Shown here one piece after another: positions 10,351 to 18,993 of a DNA stretch of 64,000 bases. Under the pieces are notes generated by a model, which did no database searches, had not been told where the DNA came from, and saw only the letters and a list, made by a program, of their open reading frames with translations. Source of the DNA: Serpentinicella alkaliphila (lineage in GTDB: Bacteria > Bacillota > Clostridia > Peptostreptococcales > Natronincolaceae); the NCBI RefSeq assembly GCF_018141405.1, contig NZ_CP058648.1, positions 2,418,502 through 2,482,501 of the forward strand, read 5' to 3'. The number at the start of each line of letters is the position of its first letter. Within the stretch, counting starts at the first letter, position 1. The translations under genes were made by a program, and so were the position numbers.

Positions 10351-10674
10351 AAATCTGAGAAGGATTTTTCGCCATCAACTCTTTATGAAGACTATGCAAT
10401 AAATGATAAATTATTTCACTGGCAAACTCAGAGCAAGGTTTCAAAAGATAGCAAAACTGCTCAAAGATATATAAATCATCGTAAAATAGGAAGTAAAATT
10501 GCTTTATTCGTAAGGGAGCATAAGAAAGAGAGCGGATATACATCACCATTTGTATTTTTAGGTGCGTGTCAGTATATAAGACATTCTGGGGATAAACCTA
10601 TGAGTTTTATATGGGAGTTAGATGAAGAGATGCCACCAATGTTTGTACCAAAAGCTAATAAGAATATATTGTAG
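10351..10674 (+). pseudogene. DUF3427 C-terminal fragment of the interrupted helicase
   Basis: This in-frame continuation of the helicase gene gives 107 codons, starting KSEKDFSPSTLYEDY and ending with IWELDEEMPPMFVPKANKNIL. It includes the DUF3427 hallmarks LFHWQTQS, QRYINHR, LFVRE and PFVFLG. It has no start codon or ribosome site of its own. Fused to codons 1-945 of the upstream part, it gives a protein of about 1050 residues, the usual length of the family. There are no stops or frameshifts in this piece, which suggests the insertion is fairly recent. Confidence 0.92.
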
Positions 10675-10713
10675 CTAATATCAGAAGTTCATTTTCTTTC
10701 TAAAGAAGTAATA

Positions 10714-10750
10714 AAATGCCTAAGTTATGAAAATTTTAACTTAGGCATTT
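10714..10750. terminator. strong hairpin between helicase remnant and Wadjet-like operon
   Basis: A 14-bp perfect stem (AAATGCCTAAGTTA 10714-10727 with its complement 10737-10750) has a 9-base loop. The T-run is short, so it may work in both directions. It separates the helicase transcript from the operon downstream. Confidence 0.75.
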
Positions 10751-10873
10751 AAATAAGGTTTACATAGAGTCTTTATGCCACAAACTGTAAATAGATTGAT
10801 ACACACTTTGAAATCTGATAGATTAAAAGTAGTAAAATTAAGAATAATATTATACCTAATGGTGGGTGCTTAT

Positions 10874-11950
10874 ATGAATAGAATTATTAAAAGCTTTATA
10901 GCAAGGTACGAAAATGAAAACAAAAAAAGATTTGATTTAAATACATTAGAGATGTTTATTATTAATCAATATAAAAGTGAATCGGAGTATATAAATAAGG
11001 GTGGTTATAGGGAGTTACACAAACAAATGATGGAGTTAGTGAATCAAGGCTGTATTAAAGAAATTAAATCTTCTAGCTACAATGGGCTAAATCCACCTTT
11101 GAAAGTAAGCTGGCAAATAATTAATAAAAAAGAGGATTCCAGGTGGGATAAATCTAAAATTTTAAAGTATAGCGATCTTCTAGATTTTAGTTATTATATT
11201 AATAATCCATCCTTTCAGACCGATGGAGAATGGGAATATATTCAGAATATTTATAGGTTCCTAAAATCCTCTAGTAAAAGGGAAATAGTTAGCTTGGAAG
11301 AACGATGCTTAGAACTTTTTTATGATGAAAAATTCCTTATAAATAGGAAAGACACCACTAAAGGGAAGTATGGCATATTAAGTAGACTAAAGCTATCTTA
11401 TGTGGATTTAAGGATGAGAAAGTATGGAGAGATGTTTATCTATTGGAATAAAGGGGTTAATGATATTAAAAGAATTATAATATTAGAAAATCATTCAACT
11501 TTCTTTGCTTTTAAAAGAGTGGTAGAGATTCACAAAGAAGTACTAGGCTTTAATCCTGATGCTTTAATTTATGGAGAGGGAAAGAAAATTGAAAGTAGTT
11601 TTTCTTTTCTCCAGGAAATAGCTAATACGTCAAATGTTGAAATACTATATTTTGGAGATATTGATTCCGAAGGATTTGGCATATATGCTAGACTAAAGGA
11701 AAAATATCCAAATATTAAAATGGAATTGTTTAAAACTGCCTATGATAAGTTAATTACCCTATGTAATAGGAACTACCCTTTGGATGGACAACAGAAAAAT
11801 ATAAAATACTTTAACCTGTTTATTGATGAGATGAAGGACTACATAAATGAAGAGCAAATAAAAAAAATAGAATTTATTTGGAACAATGATTATAGAATTC
11901 CTCAGGAATTACTTAACTATGAATACTTATTGAAGGCGGTAAAATTATGA
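10874..11950 (+). CDS. jetD: Wadjet-like nuclease subunit JetD/MksG (Toprim, DUF2220)
   Basis: The protein is 358 residues from ATG 10874, chosen because GGTGGGTG precedes it; a longer frame from 10775 lacks a good ribosome site. The N-terminal half is a helical arm domain. The C-terminal half is a Toprim domain with the catalytic Glu in ILENHSTFFAFK (about residue 206), a GEGKK turn, and the DxD motif in YFGDIDSEGFG (about residue 260). In Wadjet/MksBEFG systems this subunit cleaves plasmid DNA that the SMC motor has extruded. Its stop overlaps the next gene's start by ATGA. Placing jetD first differs from the usual A-B-C-D order. Confidence 0.85.
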   Translation: MNRIIKSFIARYENENKKRFDLNTLEMFIINQYKSESEYINKGGYRELHKQMMELVNQGCIKEIKSSSYNGLNPPLKVSWQIINKKEDSRWDKSKILKYSDLLDFSYYINNPSFQTDGEWEYIQNIYRFLKSSSKREIVSLEERCLELFYDEKFLINRKDTTKGKYGILSRLKLSYVDLRMRKYGEMFIYWNKGVNDIKRIIILENHSTFFAFKRVVEIHKEVLGFNPDALIYGEGKKIESSFSFLQEIANTSNVEILYFGDIDSEGFGIYARLKEKYPNIKMELFKTAYDKLITLCNRNYPLDGQQKNIKYFNLFIDEMKDYINEEQIKKIEFIWNNDYRIPQELLNYEYLLKAVKL

Positions 11951-13419
11951 TAGAGAGTGGCTTTTTTAATAGGATGAAAAAATTCCAAGCAATTCGTATG
12001 TTAGGAACGGGAATGGACCTAGGAAATTTAAATGAATATGCCTATGAAATATGTTTTCTTTTAATTCAAAACATTTTCACTAGAGAATTAAGAGAAAATC
12101 CTAATCGAACTAGAGATGATATGTTATTTATTACTGACAAGATTATTAGGGATATGGATTTAGAAGTAAATCGAGATATTGTTGAAAGAATAGTTGATGG
12201 AACACTTTGGTATAGGGACCCCAGTAAACAGGAAGCATTCCTCACTAAAATCTTTAACGAGGAACAAAGAAAAAAAGAAGATTATACATTCAGGTATTTT
12301 AAAGTGGATAGAGAACATAGCCACTGGGAACAGGGTGGATCAACAGTCTATATGTTGTCCGAAGAAAGCCAAGAGATGATTTTTATTACTAGAGAAATTC
12401 TAGAGGAATTTGGATTTGACCTAGAGCAGTTTTACACTCTTCAATTAATTAAAACTGGGAACTTTTCAAAGGCTAGAGATAGTATAGATCATCTTATATC
12501 AAGAGTGCGAGTACTTATTAATAGAGAAAAGGATTATAAAAGGGATATTCTAAGAGACCCACAAAATATATTTTTCGATAGGAGCATTCGTGGTAAAAAA
12601 ACAGAGGAGGAAATAAAGGAGCAGTTTGAAGAGGAACAAAAGGTTTTTCATAACATGCTTTCATGGAGAAGCAGATATGATTCTCTACCAGAGGAAAAAA
12701 AGCGAGATGCAGAATTTATGTTCACCAATTTAGAGAGGGCTAGGGCATTACATAATAGTCTTGCTAACTATGTTATCCAAAATCTTGCCTTGGAGTTAGA
12801 GATAAGGGTAAAGTATCCTGAAACTTTCTGGAATATTTCAAATTTTAGTTTTAAGAAGGATATTTGGCAAAACCATATAGTCAAAAATGGACTTAGAGAA
12901 ATAAATGATTTGGAAAAGGTAGTTTCTCAATTATTTTCACCACAAATCGAATTTATCTACCCCCTAGATTGGGCTTGGGCTGAGCAAAGGGTGCAGTATA
13001 AAAAGAAACAAAGAAAAACTCTAGATATTACTGAACAGGATGATTGGATATTTAAAGAAACGGATTGGGAATTAATTGAGGACCTATATGAAGAGATATT
13101 TGTTGGACTTTTAGAAAAAGGGAGTTTTTCTATTTTAGAGTTAAATTTAAAAGAAGATGAAGAAAAGATTAAGTGGTTAAGTCAAGGCGAGAATATTGAC
13201 TTATTTATGATGTTTGTAATTTCAGATGTTACACTAGACTATAATTATGTTGGAGAAGACGAAAGAATGAAATTGTTCAAACGTCTATGTAATAGGGATT
13301 CTAAATTTAGATTACTTAATAATAAAAGAATACTAACAAGGATAGAGGATACAGAGGATGTTTTTAGGTGGAATGAACTATTTATTTCACCCTATACCAT
13401 ATATATTGAGGGGGCATAG
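11947..13419 (+). CDS. JetA/MksF-like kleisin subunit of Wadjet-like system
   Basis: The protein has 490 residues and is mostly helical and highly charged, with no enzymatic motif seen. The N-terminal segment NEYAYEICFLLIQNIFTREL resembles a winged-helix/dimerisation region. The middle segment FDLEQFYTLQLIKTGNFSKARDSIDHL is followed by long helices, consistent with a kleisin. The role is assigned mainly from position: it lies between a Toprim JetD and a small KITE-like protein ahead of a giant SMC. Start and stop overlap the previous gene by four bases and lie four bases from the next start, so translation is probably coupled. The sequence does not obviously match the best-known JetA (DUF3375) family, hence the moderate confidence. 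Confidence 0.65.
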   Translation: MIESGFFNRMKKFQAIRMLGTGMDLGNLNEYAYEICFLLIQNIFTRELRENPNRTRDDMLFITDKIIRDMDLEVNRDIVERIVDGTLWYRDPSKQEAFLTKIFNEEQRKKEDYTFRYFKVDREHSHWEQGGSTVYMLSEESQEMIFITREILEEFGFDLEQFYTLQLIKTGNFSKARDSIDHLISRVRVLINREKDYKRDILRDPQNIFFDRSIRGKKTEEEIKEQFEEEQKVFHNMLSWRSRYDSLPEEKKRDAEFMFTNLERARALHNSLANYVIQNLALELEIRVKYPETFWNISNFSFKKDIWQNHIVKNGLREINDLEKVVSQLFSPQIEFIYPLDWAWAEQRVQYKKKQRKTLDITEQDDWIFKETDWELIEDLYEEIFVGLLEKGSFSILELNLKEDEEKIKWLSQGENIDLFMMFVISDVTLDYNYVGEDERMKLFKRLCNRDSKFRLLNNKRILTRIEDTEDVFRWNELFISPYTIYIEGA

Positions 13420-13423
13420 AAGT

Positions 13424-14182
13424 ATGAGCTATACAAATGAAGATATTAGAAAAGCAAGTGAATTATTTTTCTATTTATTAAGCAAGAGGATTGTCCCAGC
13501 AAATGATGTATTGGCAAGCCAATACTATGAAAATAACGAGATTAGTGAAATTATTAAGAATATGGCGGAGGAAGGTGGCTTAAGAGTTCTTGCAACTAGA
13601 CAAAATTTACACTTAGTAGCCAAGGGGGAAAGTTCTATATTTGCCACTACTTATTCACATATGAAGGAAAGATATACTAGATTACAAAGAAAAAGACATT
13701 TTTACTTAGCAAATATTATTATTTGTATTTATTTGGCTGAAATAGATAGGGATAATAGGTTTTCATTTAGAATTGAGGACGCAGGGATTTCATATTTTAA
13801 ATTAGAGGAAATTATTACAAATACTTTAGAGGCTTGGAAAAAGCGGAATGAACAGGAAGAAGGTTTTTCACGGGACTTTGCCATAGCCTTAGATGAAATT
13901 TACCATCTTTGGATGGTCGAAATGTCTCATTCCAAGGAGAGTAAAGACGGTGTAGGATTTAGTACGGCATCTAATACTAGACTGGGCTTTATAAATGAGG
14001 CTTTAAAGCCATTGGAGCAGGAAAATTTAATAATAAATTTGACTCGTGAAAGTAGAATTATCCCTAAGGAAGAGTTATACGAAAGACTTGAGCATCTTTA
14101 TCATGGGGGAGACAGATATGAGGAAATAATTGAGCTAATTAAATATGAAAGAAGGGATAATGAAGATGCCAAAACTAGCTAA
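13424..14182 (+). CDS. JetB/MksE-like (KITE) subunit of Wadjet-like system
   Basis: The start is ATG 13424, with GAGGGGG at 13408-13414; the open frame extends upstream but has no ribosome site there. The product of 252 residues begins SYTNEDIRKASELFFYLLSKR. It has predicted winged-helix segments, a central MKERYTRLQRKRHFYLANIII helix, and a C-terminal segment NEALKPLEQENLIINLTRES that reads like a recognition/wing unit. This size and composition fit the MksE/JetB KITE dimer that bridges kleisin and SMC heads. It overlaps the SMC gene by 17 bp. The identification is by operon position and size rather than strong motif identity. Confidence 0.65.
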   Translation: MSYTNEDIRKASELFFYLLSKRIVPANDVLASQYYENNEISEIIKNMAEEGGLRVLATRQNLHLVAKGESSIFATTYSHMKERYTRLQRKRHFYLANIIICIYLAEIDRDNRFSFRIEDAGISYFKLEEIITNTLEAWKKRNEQEEGFSRDFAIALDEIYHLWMVEMSHSKESKDGVGFSTASNTRLGFINEALKPLEQENLIINLTRESRIIPKEELYERLEHLYHGGDRYEEIIELIKYERRDNEDAKTS

Positions 14183-17100
14183 GATTAGATTAACTGGCTG
14201 TAAATATGATGGTTTAAAGAAAGAACATGAAAATTCTATCTTTGATTTGACTAGAGATGGACAAGCAGATCATGCACTTTTTACCTTATTTAATGGTGGA
14301 GGAAAAGGCGTAATGATGCAACTAATTTTTCAACTCCTTTTACCCGAAACTAAATGGGGAAAAAACAATGGTAATAAAGTTATTTCTATGTTTTATGATC
14401 AACGAAATAATCTACATCCCTTTACTTTTCATGTTGTTTTAGAATGGATATTAGATACTGTTCCAGAAAAGAGATTAATAACAGGAATTGCTATTAAAGC
14501 GATTATTAAAAATACTGGCAACGAGGAGGAGGATAAAACCGGTTTATCCTTATTTTTGTATACCCACGAGCATGATAATAAAGGATATTTTAAAGTAGAA
14601 AACCTACCGCTTTATGATAAAGAAACAGGAGAAGCTGTTGATATAGATAAATTAGAGGATTTTATTGATTCTAACAAAAGGGACTTTATTAAGTATAGTC
14701 AATCTAATGTAAAGAAGAAAGATGGTCAATACTACGCTTACTTAGAGAGCAAGGGGATTTATCGCAGTGAATGGATTAATCTTAAGGCTATTAATAAGTC
14801 TGAGGGTGGCGCGGGGGATTACTTTATTGGTGCTAGTGATAATAAGTCGGTTTTTGATAAAATAATAATTCCTGCAATAAGTGAAAACCTTAGAAATTAT
14901 AACTATGAAAATAAAAATAGTTTAATTGAGATGTTTAAAAGTAATCTTTCCATCACTAAAGATCTACCAGTTCTAATCAAGCGAGAGGGAGACTTCAAAG
15001 ATCTTTTAGTTGCTATAAAACCATTGATAGAAAATGCGGATAGTGGGTCTCGTTTTTTAGACATGAAAGAAAGATTAATCAATGAAGGCAACGATATCTT
15101 CTTTATATTAAGTGAAGAAGAGAATTATGTAAAACAAGAGATTGATAAATGGGGTAATGAAGAAAAAAGGGCAAAAGATGAAGGTAAAAACCTAATATAT
15201 AATAAGGATAATCTTCTATACAATCAGGAAAAAAAGGATCTAGAGTCGGAAGAAAAAGAAATGGAACAATTAGTACAGATATTTAAGGATTTAGATGAAG
15301 AAGTTAAAGGGAAGAATAAAGACCTATTGTTGTATAAAATTAATAAGGAAACCAAGGTTAAAAAAGAATTAGATGTGAAGATATCTAATAAATATGAAGA
15401 GAAGGAAAGACTACTAGAAACCTTAAATATTTCAGATATTCAAAAAGAAGCAGAAATATTAGACTTTCAATTAGAAAAGGAATGGAACATTAGAAAGAGT
15501 GTATGGTATGAATATGAGAATCAATATAGGGGTTATTTAACATATGCAAAGCAGAATATAGACCAAAATAAAATTAAAATAAAAGAATTTGGTGCAGAAG
15601 TTGATAATCTAAATAGAGAAGTAGTTAAATACGAATTTTTAGAAGCAGAATTAGAGAGATACAGAAATAAATTAGAGTTAAAATACGACGCCATGAGTCT
15701 ATTGTTTCCTGACAGAATAGCAGAAGATCTCAATAAGGAAAAGAAAAAAAATGATCTAGAAATTACTAGTTTAAAAAATAACATAAGTTCATATAAGGAA
15801 AGAATTAATATAATACATAGAGAAATCGATAAACTAAAAGATAGGCTCAAGACTGGACAAGAAGATGTAAAGAAGTTAAGGATTGAGGCTGATTTACAAA
15901 GAGACTTTGAGATAAAAGTTGCTCATGGAATAACAAAACAACTTCTAGAGAACTATGATGGTAGTGTTTTAGATCATCATTGGTTTGCTAAAAAGCAGGA
16001 AGCCCTACTACTTATGGAAGATATAAAAAAAGCAAAGCTTGAAGAAGTTCAGAGAACTATTTGGGAGAAAAATATTGATAGGCTTTTAAATAAGGATAAT
16101 TACTTTGTACCAAATAAAGATATAGTTATGGTAAAGGATGAAATAAAAAGGTTAGGTATTAACGTAGAAACTGGAGCAGAATATTTTACTGACTTAAAAA
16201 ATGAAGAAAAGTTAGAGATTTTAAATAATTATCCTGGATTTATATATGGAGTAGTAATAAGCAACATTAAGGATTGGCAGTCTATTGAAAGAAACATAGA
16301 TAAAGAAATATTTTTAAATAATATGGTTCCCATATATGTAAGATCTGAAATGAGTATATCTGAAAAAGAAGGTTATAGAAGTTTATGGACTAAAGCCTTT
16401 GAGTTAATCGATCAAGAGAAATATTTGATCTGGAAAAATACAATGGAAGATGTAATAAATAAACTTTCTGAAACGGAAAGCAGTATAAAAATTGATCTAA
16501 AAAATATTGATGATTTAAAACAGGAGTTAAGACTAATCGAAAGTAAAGATACTGCTTGGATATTAAATCAGAAGCTCAGGGAAAGGGAAAAGGAGATTGA
16601 TGAACTATCCAATGAACTTAATACAAATGAAGAAGAAGAAATAGCTATAATAAATAAATTAAACCTAGCAGATTCAAAACTAAATGAGAAAGAAAGTAGC
16701 CTTTTAAAAATAATTGATTCTATTAAAGAAATTGAAGATTATATCGAAAGAAAAAATGATGTTGAACAGGAACAAAAACGTATTACTCTTTTAAAAAAAG
16801 ATATACAAAATATAAAAGAGGAAATTAGAAGCATTGAAGATGAAATCGATGGAATTATGGAAGAACGAGATAATACAAGTGACGAGCATAGAAAATGGGA
16901 GTCAAATATTAAAAATATTATCGAAAAGGTTAGAGAGGTATACAAAGATGCAACTTACACATATAAGGTAGATAGTAGTTATGTAAGCTATAAAGCACCT
17001 ATTTTTCTTCAAGAAGAAGATCAGCTAAACTCCTTAATTAGCCAGCGGAAAGCATTAGAGAATGATATTGCAAGTAGAAATAGTAATATTGCTAGTATAG

Positions 17101-18617
17101 ATATTGAAATAAGGTACTTAAATATGGATTTGACAAGGCAAATTAATGTATTAAAAGAACTAGATGAAAATTGGGAAGTATACAGGAATTTAGATTTAGC
17201 AGTTAGTGAATTAGCGCTACTTATTAAGGAAACAGACAAAAAGATAAATAGGCTTCAGGATGAAAAATATAAAAAAGAGCTTTCAATCCAAGAATTAAAG
17301 GGAAGTATCAAAGAAAAAAGAAAAAAACTTCAGGAACTAGAAAATCAGATTTTTAAGAACCATAAGAAACCAGCTGTTACTTTAGATATAGTCGATATAA
17401 GAAGTGAAATAGATAGTGTAGAAAGAGATATTAAGTCTAACGAAAAATATTTAAAAATGTGTATTCAGACTTTAGAGAAAAATAAGGAATCTATGGTTAA
17501 ACTTGAAATTAATCTAAACAAAATTAAAACTGGTTACTCCATAGAGATTGGCAAAGGAAAAATTGATAGTTATATAAAGGAAAAAATTCAACTTAACCCT
17601 GGTATGGTAGTTGAAGATTGGGTTCTAAAATGTGATAGAAATAAAGATAAAATTGACAAAACTATAAAAGAGGGAGATAGCTTTAGAAATAGATTTATAG
17701 AAGATATAGGTTCAAAATTAGAGGAAGATAAACTAAAGGAAAAGATAATAAATGCAATTAAAGAAGCAAAAATTCCTAACTTCAAAAGCAATGTTACATC
17801 CTTCAAAAGTATGGAAAACCATTTTCAGCAGGAGATATTGAGACTATCTAATGATAAAGCTAAAGCAGAAGAGGCTATGAAACAATGGACTAATAGGGCA
17901 TCAATACATGTTATCAGAATGGTTGAGGCACTAAAAACAATGGTTTCAAGTATGAATTATACTAACGAACAAGGATATGCGTTTCCATTAGTTAAACTGA
18001 AGGGTATGGATAGATTGCCTAAAAATGAAAATGAGATAACAAGTCTACTTAAGGAGTATTTTATTCAGGCTATATCCAAAATTTCAGAAACAAACCAAGA
18101 TATTTCAAATATTGAGGATAAAGAGTTTATAGAGCTAATGGGAGATAAGGTAATATTCTCTAAAGCCCTTCAGGGTAGGTATCCAACTTTACTAGTTTAT
18201 AAGATGTCTGAGAAAAACGAATTTAGATATGCTAGAGCAAGAGATGAGTATTATACTACGTGGGAAGCGATTAATAAAGGTGAAGGCGATCTGCCTGAGG
18301 GCTCCGGTGGACAAACCCTATCCGTAAATACTTTCGTTATAATGATGATTATGAGTTTTAAGAAGAAACATATTGGAAATGAGAACCCTTCAACAGTACT
18401 AGTACTAGATAATCCTTTTGGTAAAGCTTCAGCAAAGCATGTACTAGATCCGATTTTTGAGATTGCAAACAAATTGAATTTCCAATTAATTTGTTTTGCA
18501 GCACCAGAAATAATTAAAGTTGAAATAAGTGAAAGATTTCCAGTATTCTGGGAACTAAAGATTCATAATGGAAAAGTAGTACATGGCGGAAGAATAATAA
18601 AGCATGGTTTAATTTAA
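14166..18617 (+). CDS. jetC: JetC/MksB-like SMC ATPase of Wadjet-like system
   Basis: The product has 1483 residues from ATG 14166 (GAAGGGA eight bases upstream; ATGs at 14145 and 14160 are too far from or too close to it). The N-terminal head has a P-loop-like NGGGKGVMMQ at residues 43-52. A very long Lys/Glu/Leu coiled coil spans about 300-1250 with an interruption near 620-750 (the hinge, near WQSIERNIDKEI). The C-terminal head has a signature-like GSGGQTLSVN near 1378 and Walker B VLVLDNPFGKAS near 1410. SMC motors of this type extrude plasmid DNA loops. Two positions are unusual: Gly instead of Ser/Thr after the P-loop Lys, and Asn instead of Glu after the Walker B Asp. Confidence 0.85.
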   Translation: MPKLAKIRLTGCKYDGLKKEHENSIFDLTRDGQADHALFTLFNGGGKGVMMQLIFQLLLPETKWGKNNGNKVISMFYDQRNNLHPFTFHVVLEWILDTVPEKRLITGIAIKAIIKNTGNEEEDKTGLSLFLYTHEHDNKGYFKVENLPLYDKETGEAVDIDKLEDFIDSNKRDFIKYSQSNVKKKDGQYYAYLESKGIYRSEWINLKAINKSEGGAGDYFIGASDNKSVFDKIIIPAISENLRNYNYENKNSLIEMFKSNLSITKDLPVLIKREGDFKDLLVAIKPLIENADSGSRFLDMKERLINEGNDIFFILSEEENYVKQEIDKWGNEEKRAKDEGKNLIYNKDNLLYNQEKKDLESEEKEMEQLVQIFKDLDEEVKGKNKDLLLYKINKETKVKKELDVKISNKYEEKERLLETLNISDIQKEAEILDFQLEKEWNIRKSVWYEYENQYRGYLTYAKQNIDQNKIKIKEFGAEVDNLNREVVKYEFLEAELERYRNKLELKYDAMSLLFPDRIAEDLNKEKKKNDLEITSLKNNISSYKERINIIHREIDKLKDRLKTGQEDVKKLRIEADLQRDFEIKVAHGITKQLLENYDGSVLDHHWFAKKQEALLLMEDIKKAKLEEVQRTIWEKNIDRLLNKDNYFVPNKDIVMVKDEIKRLGINVETGAEYFTDLKNEEKLEILNNYPGFIYGVVISNIKDWQSIERNIDKEIFLNNMVPIYVRSEMSISEKEGYRSLWTKAFELIDQEKYLIWKNTMEDVINKLSETESSIKIDLKNIDDLKQELRLIESKDTAWILNQKLREREKEIDELSNELNTNEEEEIAIINKLNLADSKLNEKESSLLKIIDSIKEIEDYIERKNDVEQEQKRITLLKKDIQNIKEEIRSIEDEIDGIMEERDNTSDEHRKWESNIKNIIEKVREVYKDATYTYKVDSSYVSYKAPIFLQEEDQLNSLISQRKALENDIASRNSNIASIDIEIRYLNMDLTRQINVLKELDENWEVYRNLDLAVSELALLIKETDKKINRLQDEKYKKELSIQELKGSIKEKRKKLQELENQIFKNHKKPAVTLDIVDIRSEIDSVERDIKSNEKYLKMCIQTLEKNKESMVKLEINLNKIKTGYSIEIGKGKIDSYIKEKIQLNPGMVVEDWVLKCDRNKDKIDKTIKEGDSFRNRFIEDIGSKLEEDKLKEKIINAIKEAKIPNFKSNVTSFKSMENHFQQEILRLSNDKAKAEEAMKQWTNRASIHVIRMVEALKTMVSSMNYTNEQGYAFPLVKLKGMDRLPKNENEITSLLKEYFIQAISKISETNQDISNIEDKEFIELMGDKVIFSKALQGRYPTLLVYKMSEKNEFRYARARDEYYTTWEAINKGEGDLPEGSGGQTLSVNTFVIMMIMSFKKKHIGNENPSTVLVLDNPFGKASAKHVLDPIFEIANKLNFQLICFAAPEIIKVEISERFPVFWELKIHNGKVVHGGRIIKHGLI

Positions 18618-18651
18618 TTAATTAAGGATGTAGTGATGATTTGGTTTAATA

Positions 18652-18905
18652 GATATACTAAGAATTAATTGTTATTCCTAAAAATACTGTTTTAAAAATA
18701 AGGTGAGGAACTGATCTAATTAATCGTTCCTCACCTTAATTTAATAAGTATTATATAGAATTAGACTTTTCTAGAACTGGTCCATATAACCTTCCCTAAT
18801 AAGTTTATAATCACCTGTTTCAGTATTTAAATCATAGATATTAAAATTTGTACGAATGTCATATCCATCAGAGTGAATTGCAAAATTTAGTGACGCAGAC
18901 CCCTC
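18652..18905. repeat. 254-bp direct repeat, left copy
   Basis: This segment is identical by eye to 21004-21257, and its right edge coincides exactly with the left end of the IS1634-like element. It contains the terminator hairpin (18700-18737) and a truncated 3' end of the cupin gene (minus strand). It now lies 34 bp downstream of the SMC gene and probably terminates that operon. Confidence 0.93.
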
Positions 18906-18930
18906 CTGACTTTGGAACATCATTCATAAG

Positions 18931-18975
18931 AAAAAGTGCTGTAATCGTCTGTCTATAGAAGTTTCAGCACTTTTT
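18931..18975. terminator. bidirectional terminator inside the IS1634-like element
   Basis: AAAAAGTGCTG (18931-18941) pairs with CAGCACTTTTT (18965-18975), giving U-runs in both directions. It lies downstream of the transposase gene. Confidence 0.75.
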
Positions 18976-18993
18976 ATTGTTGTTTTACGTTCA

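Noticed and set aside
5481..10750. Shared CCTAAGTT/AACTTAGG hairpins at 5481-5513 and 10714-10750 as island boundary repeats
   Set aside because: Only 8 bp are shared, and both are explained as ordinary terminators; no longer repeat surrounds them.
13358..13423. N-terminal extension of the JetB-like protein (MFLGGMNYLFHPIPY...)
   Set aside because: It overlaps the end of the JetA-like gene out of frame and has no ribosome site, whereas GAGGGGG precedes ATG 13424.
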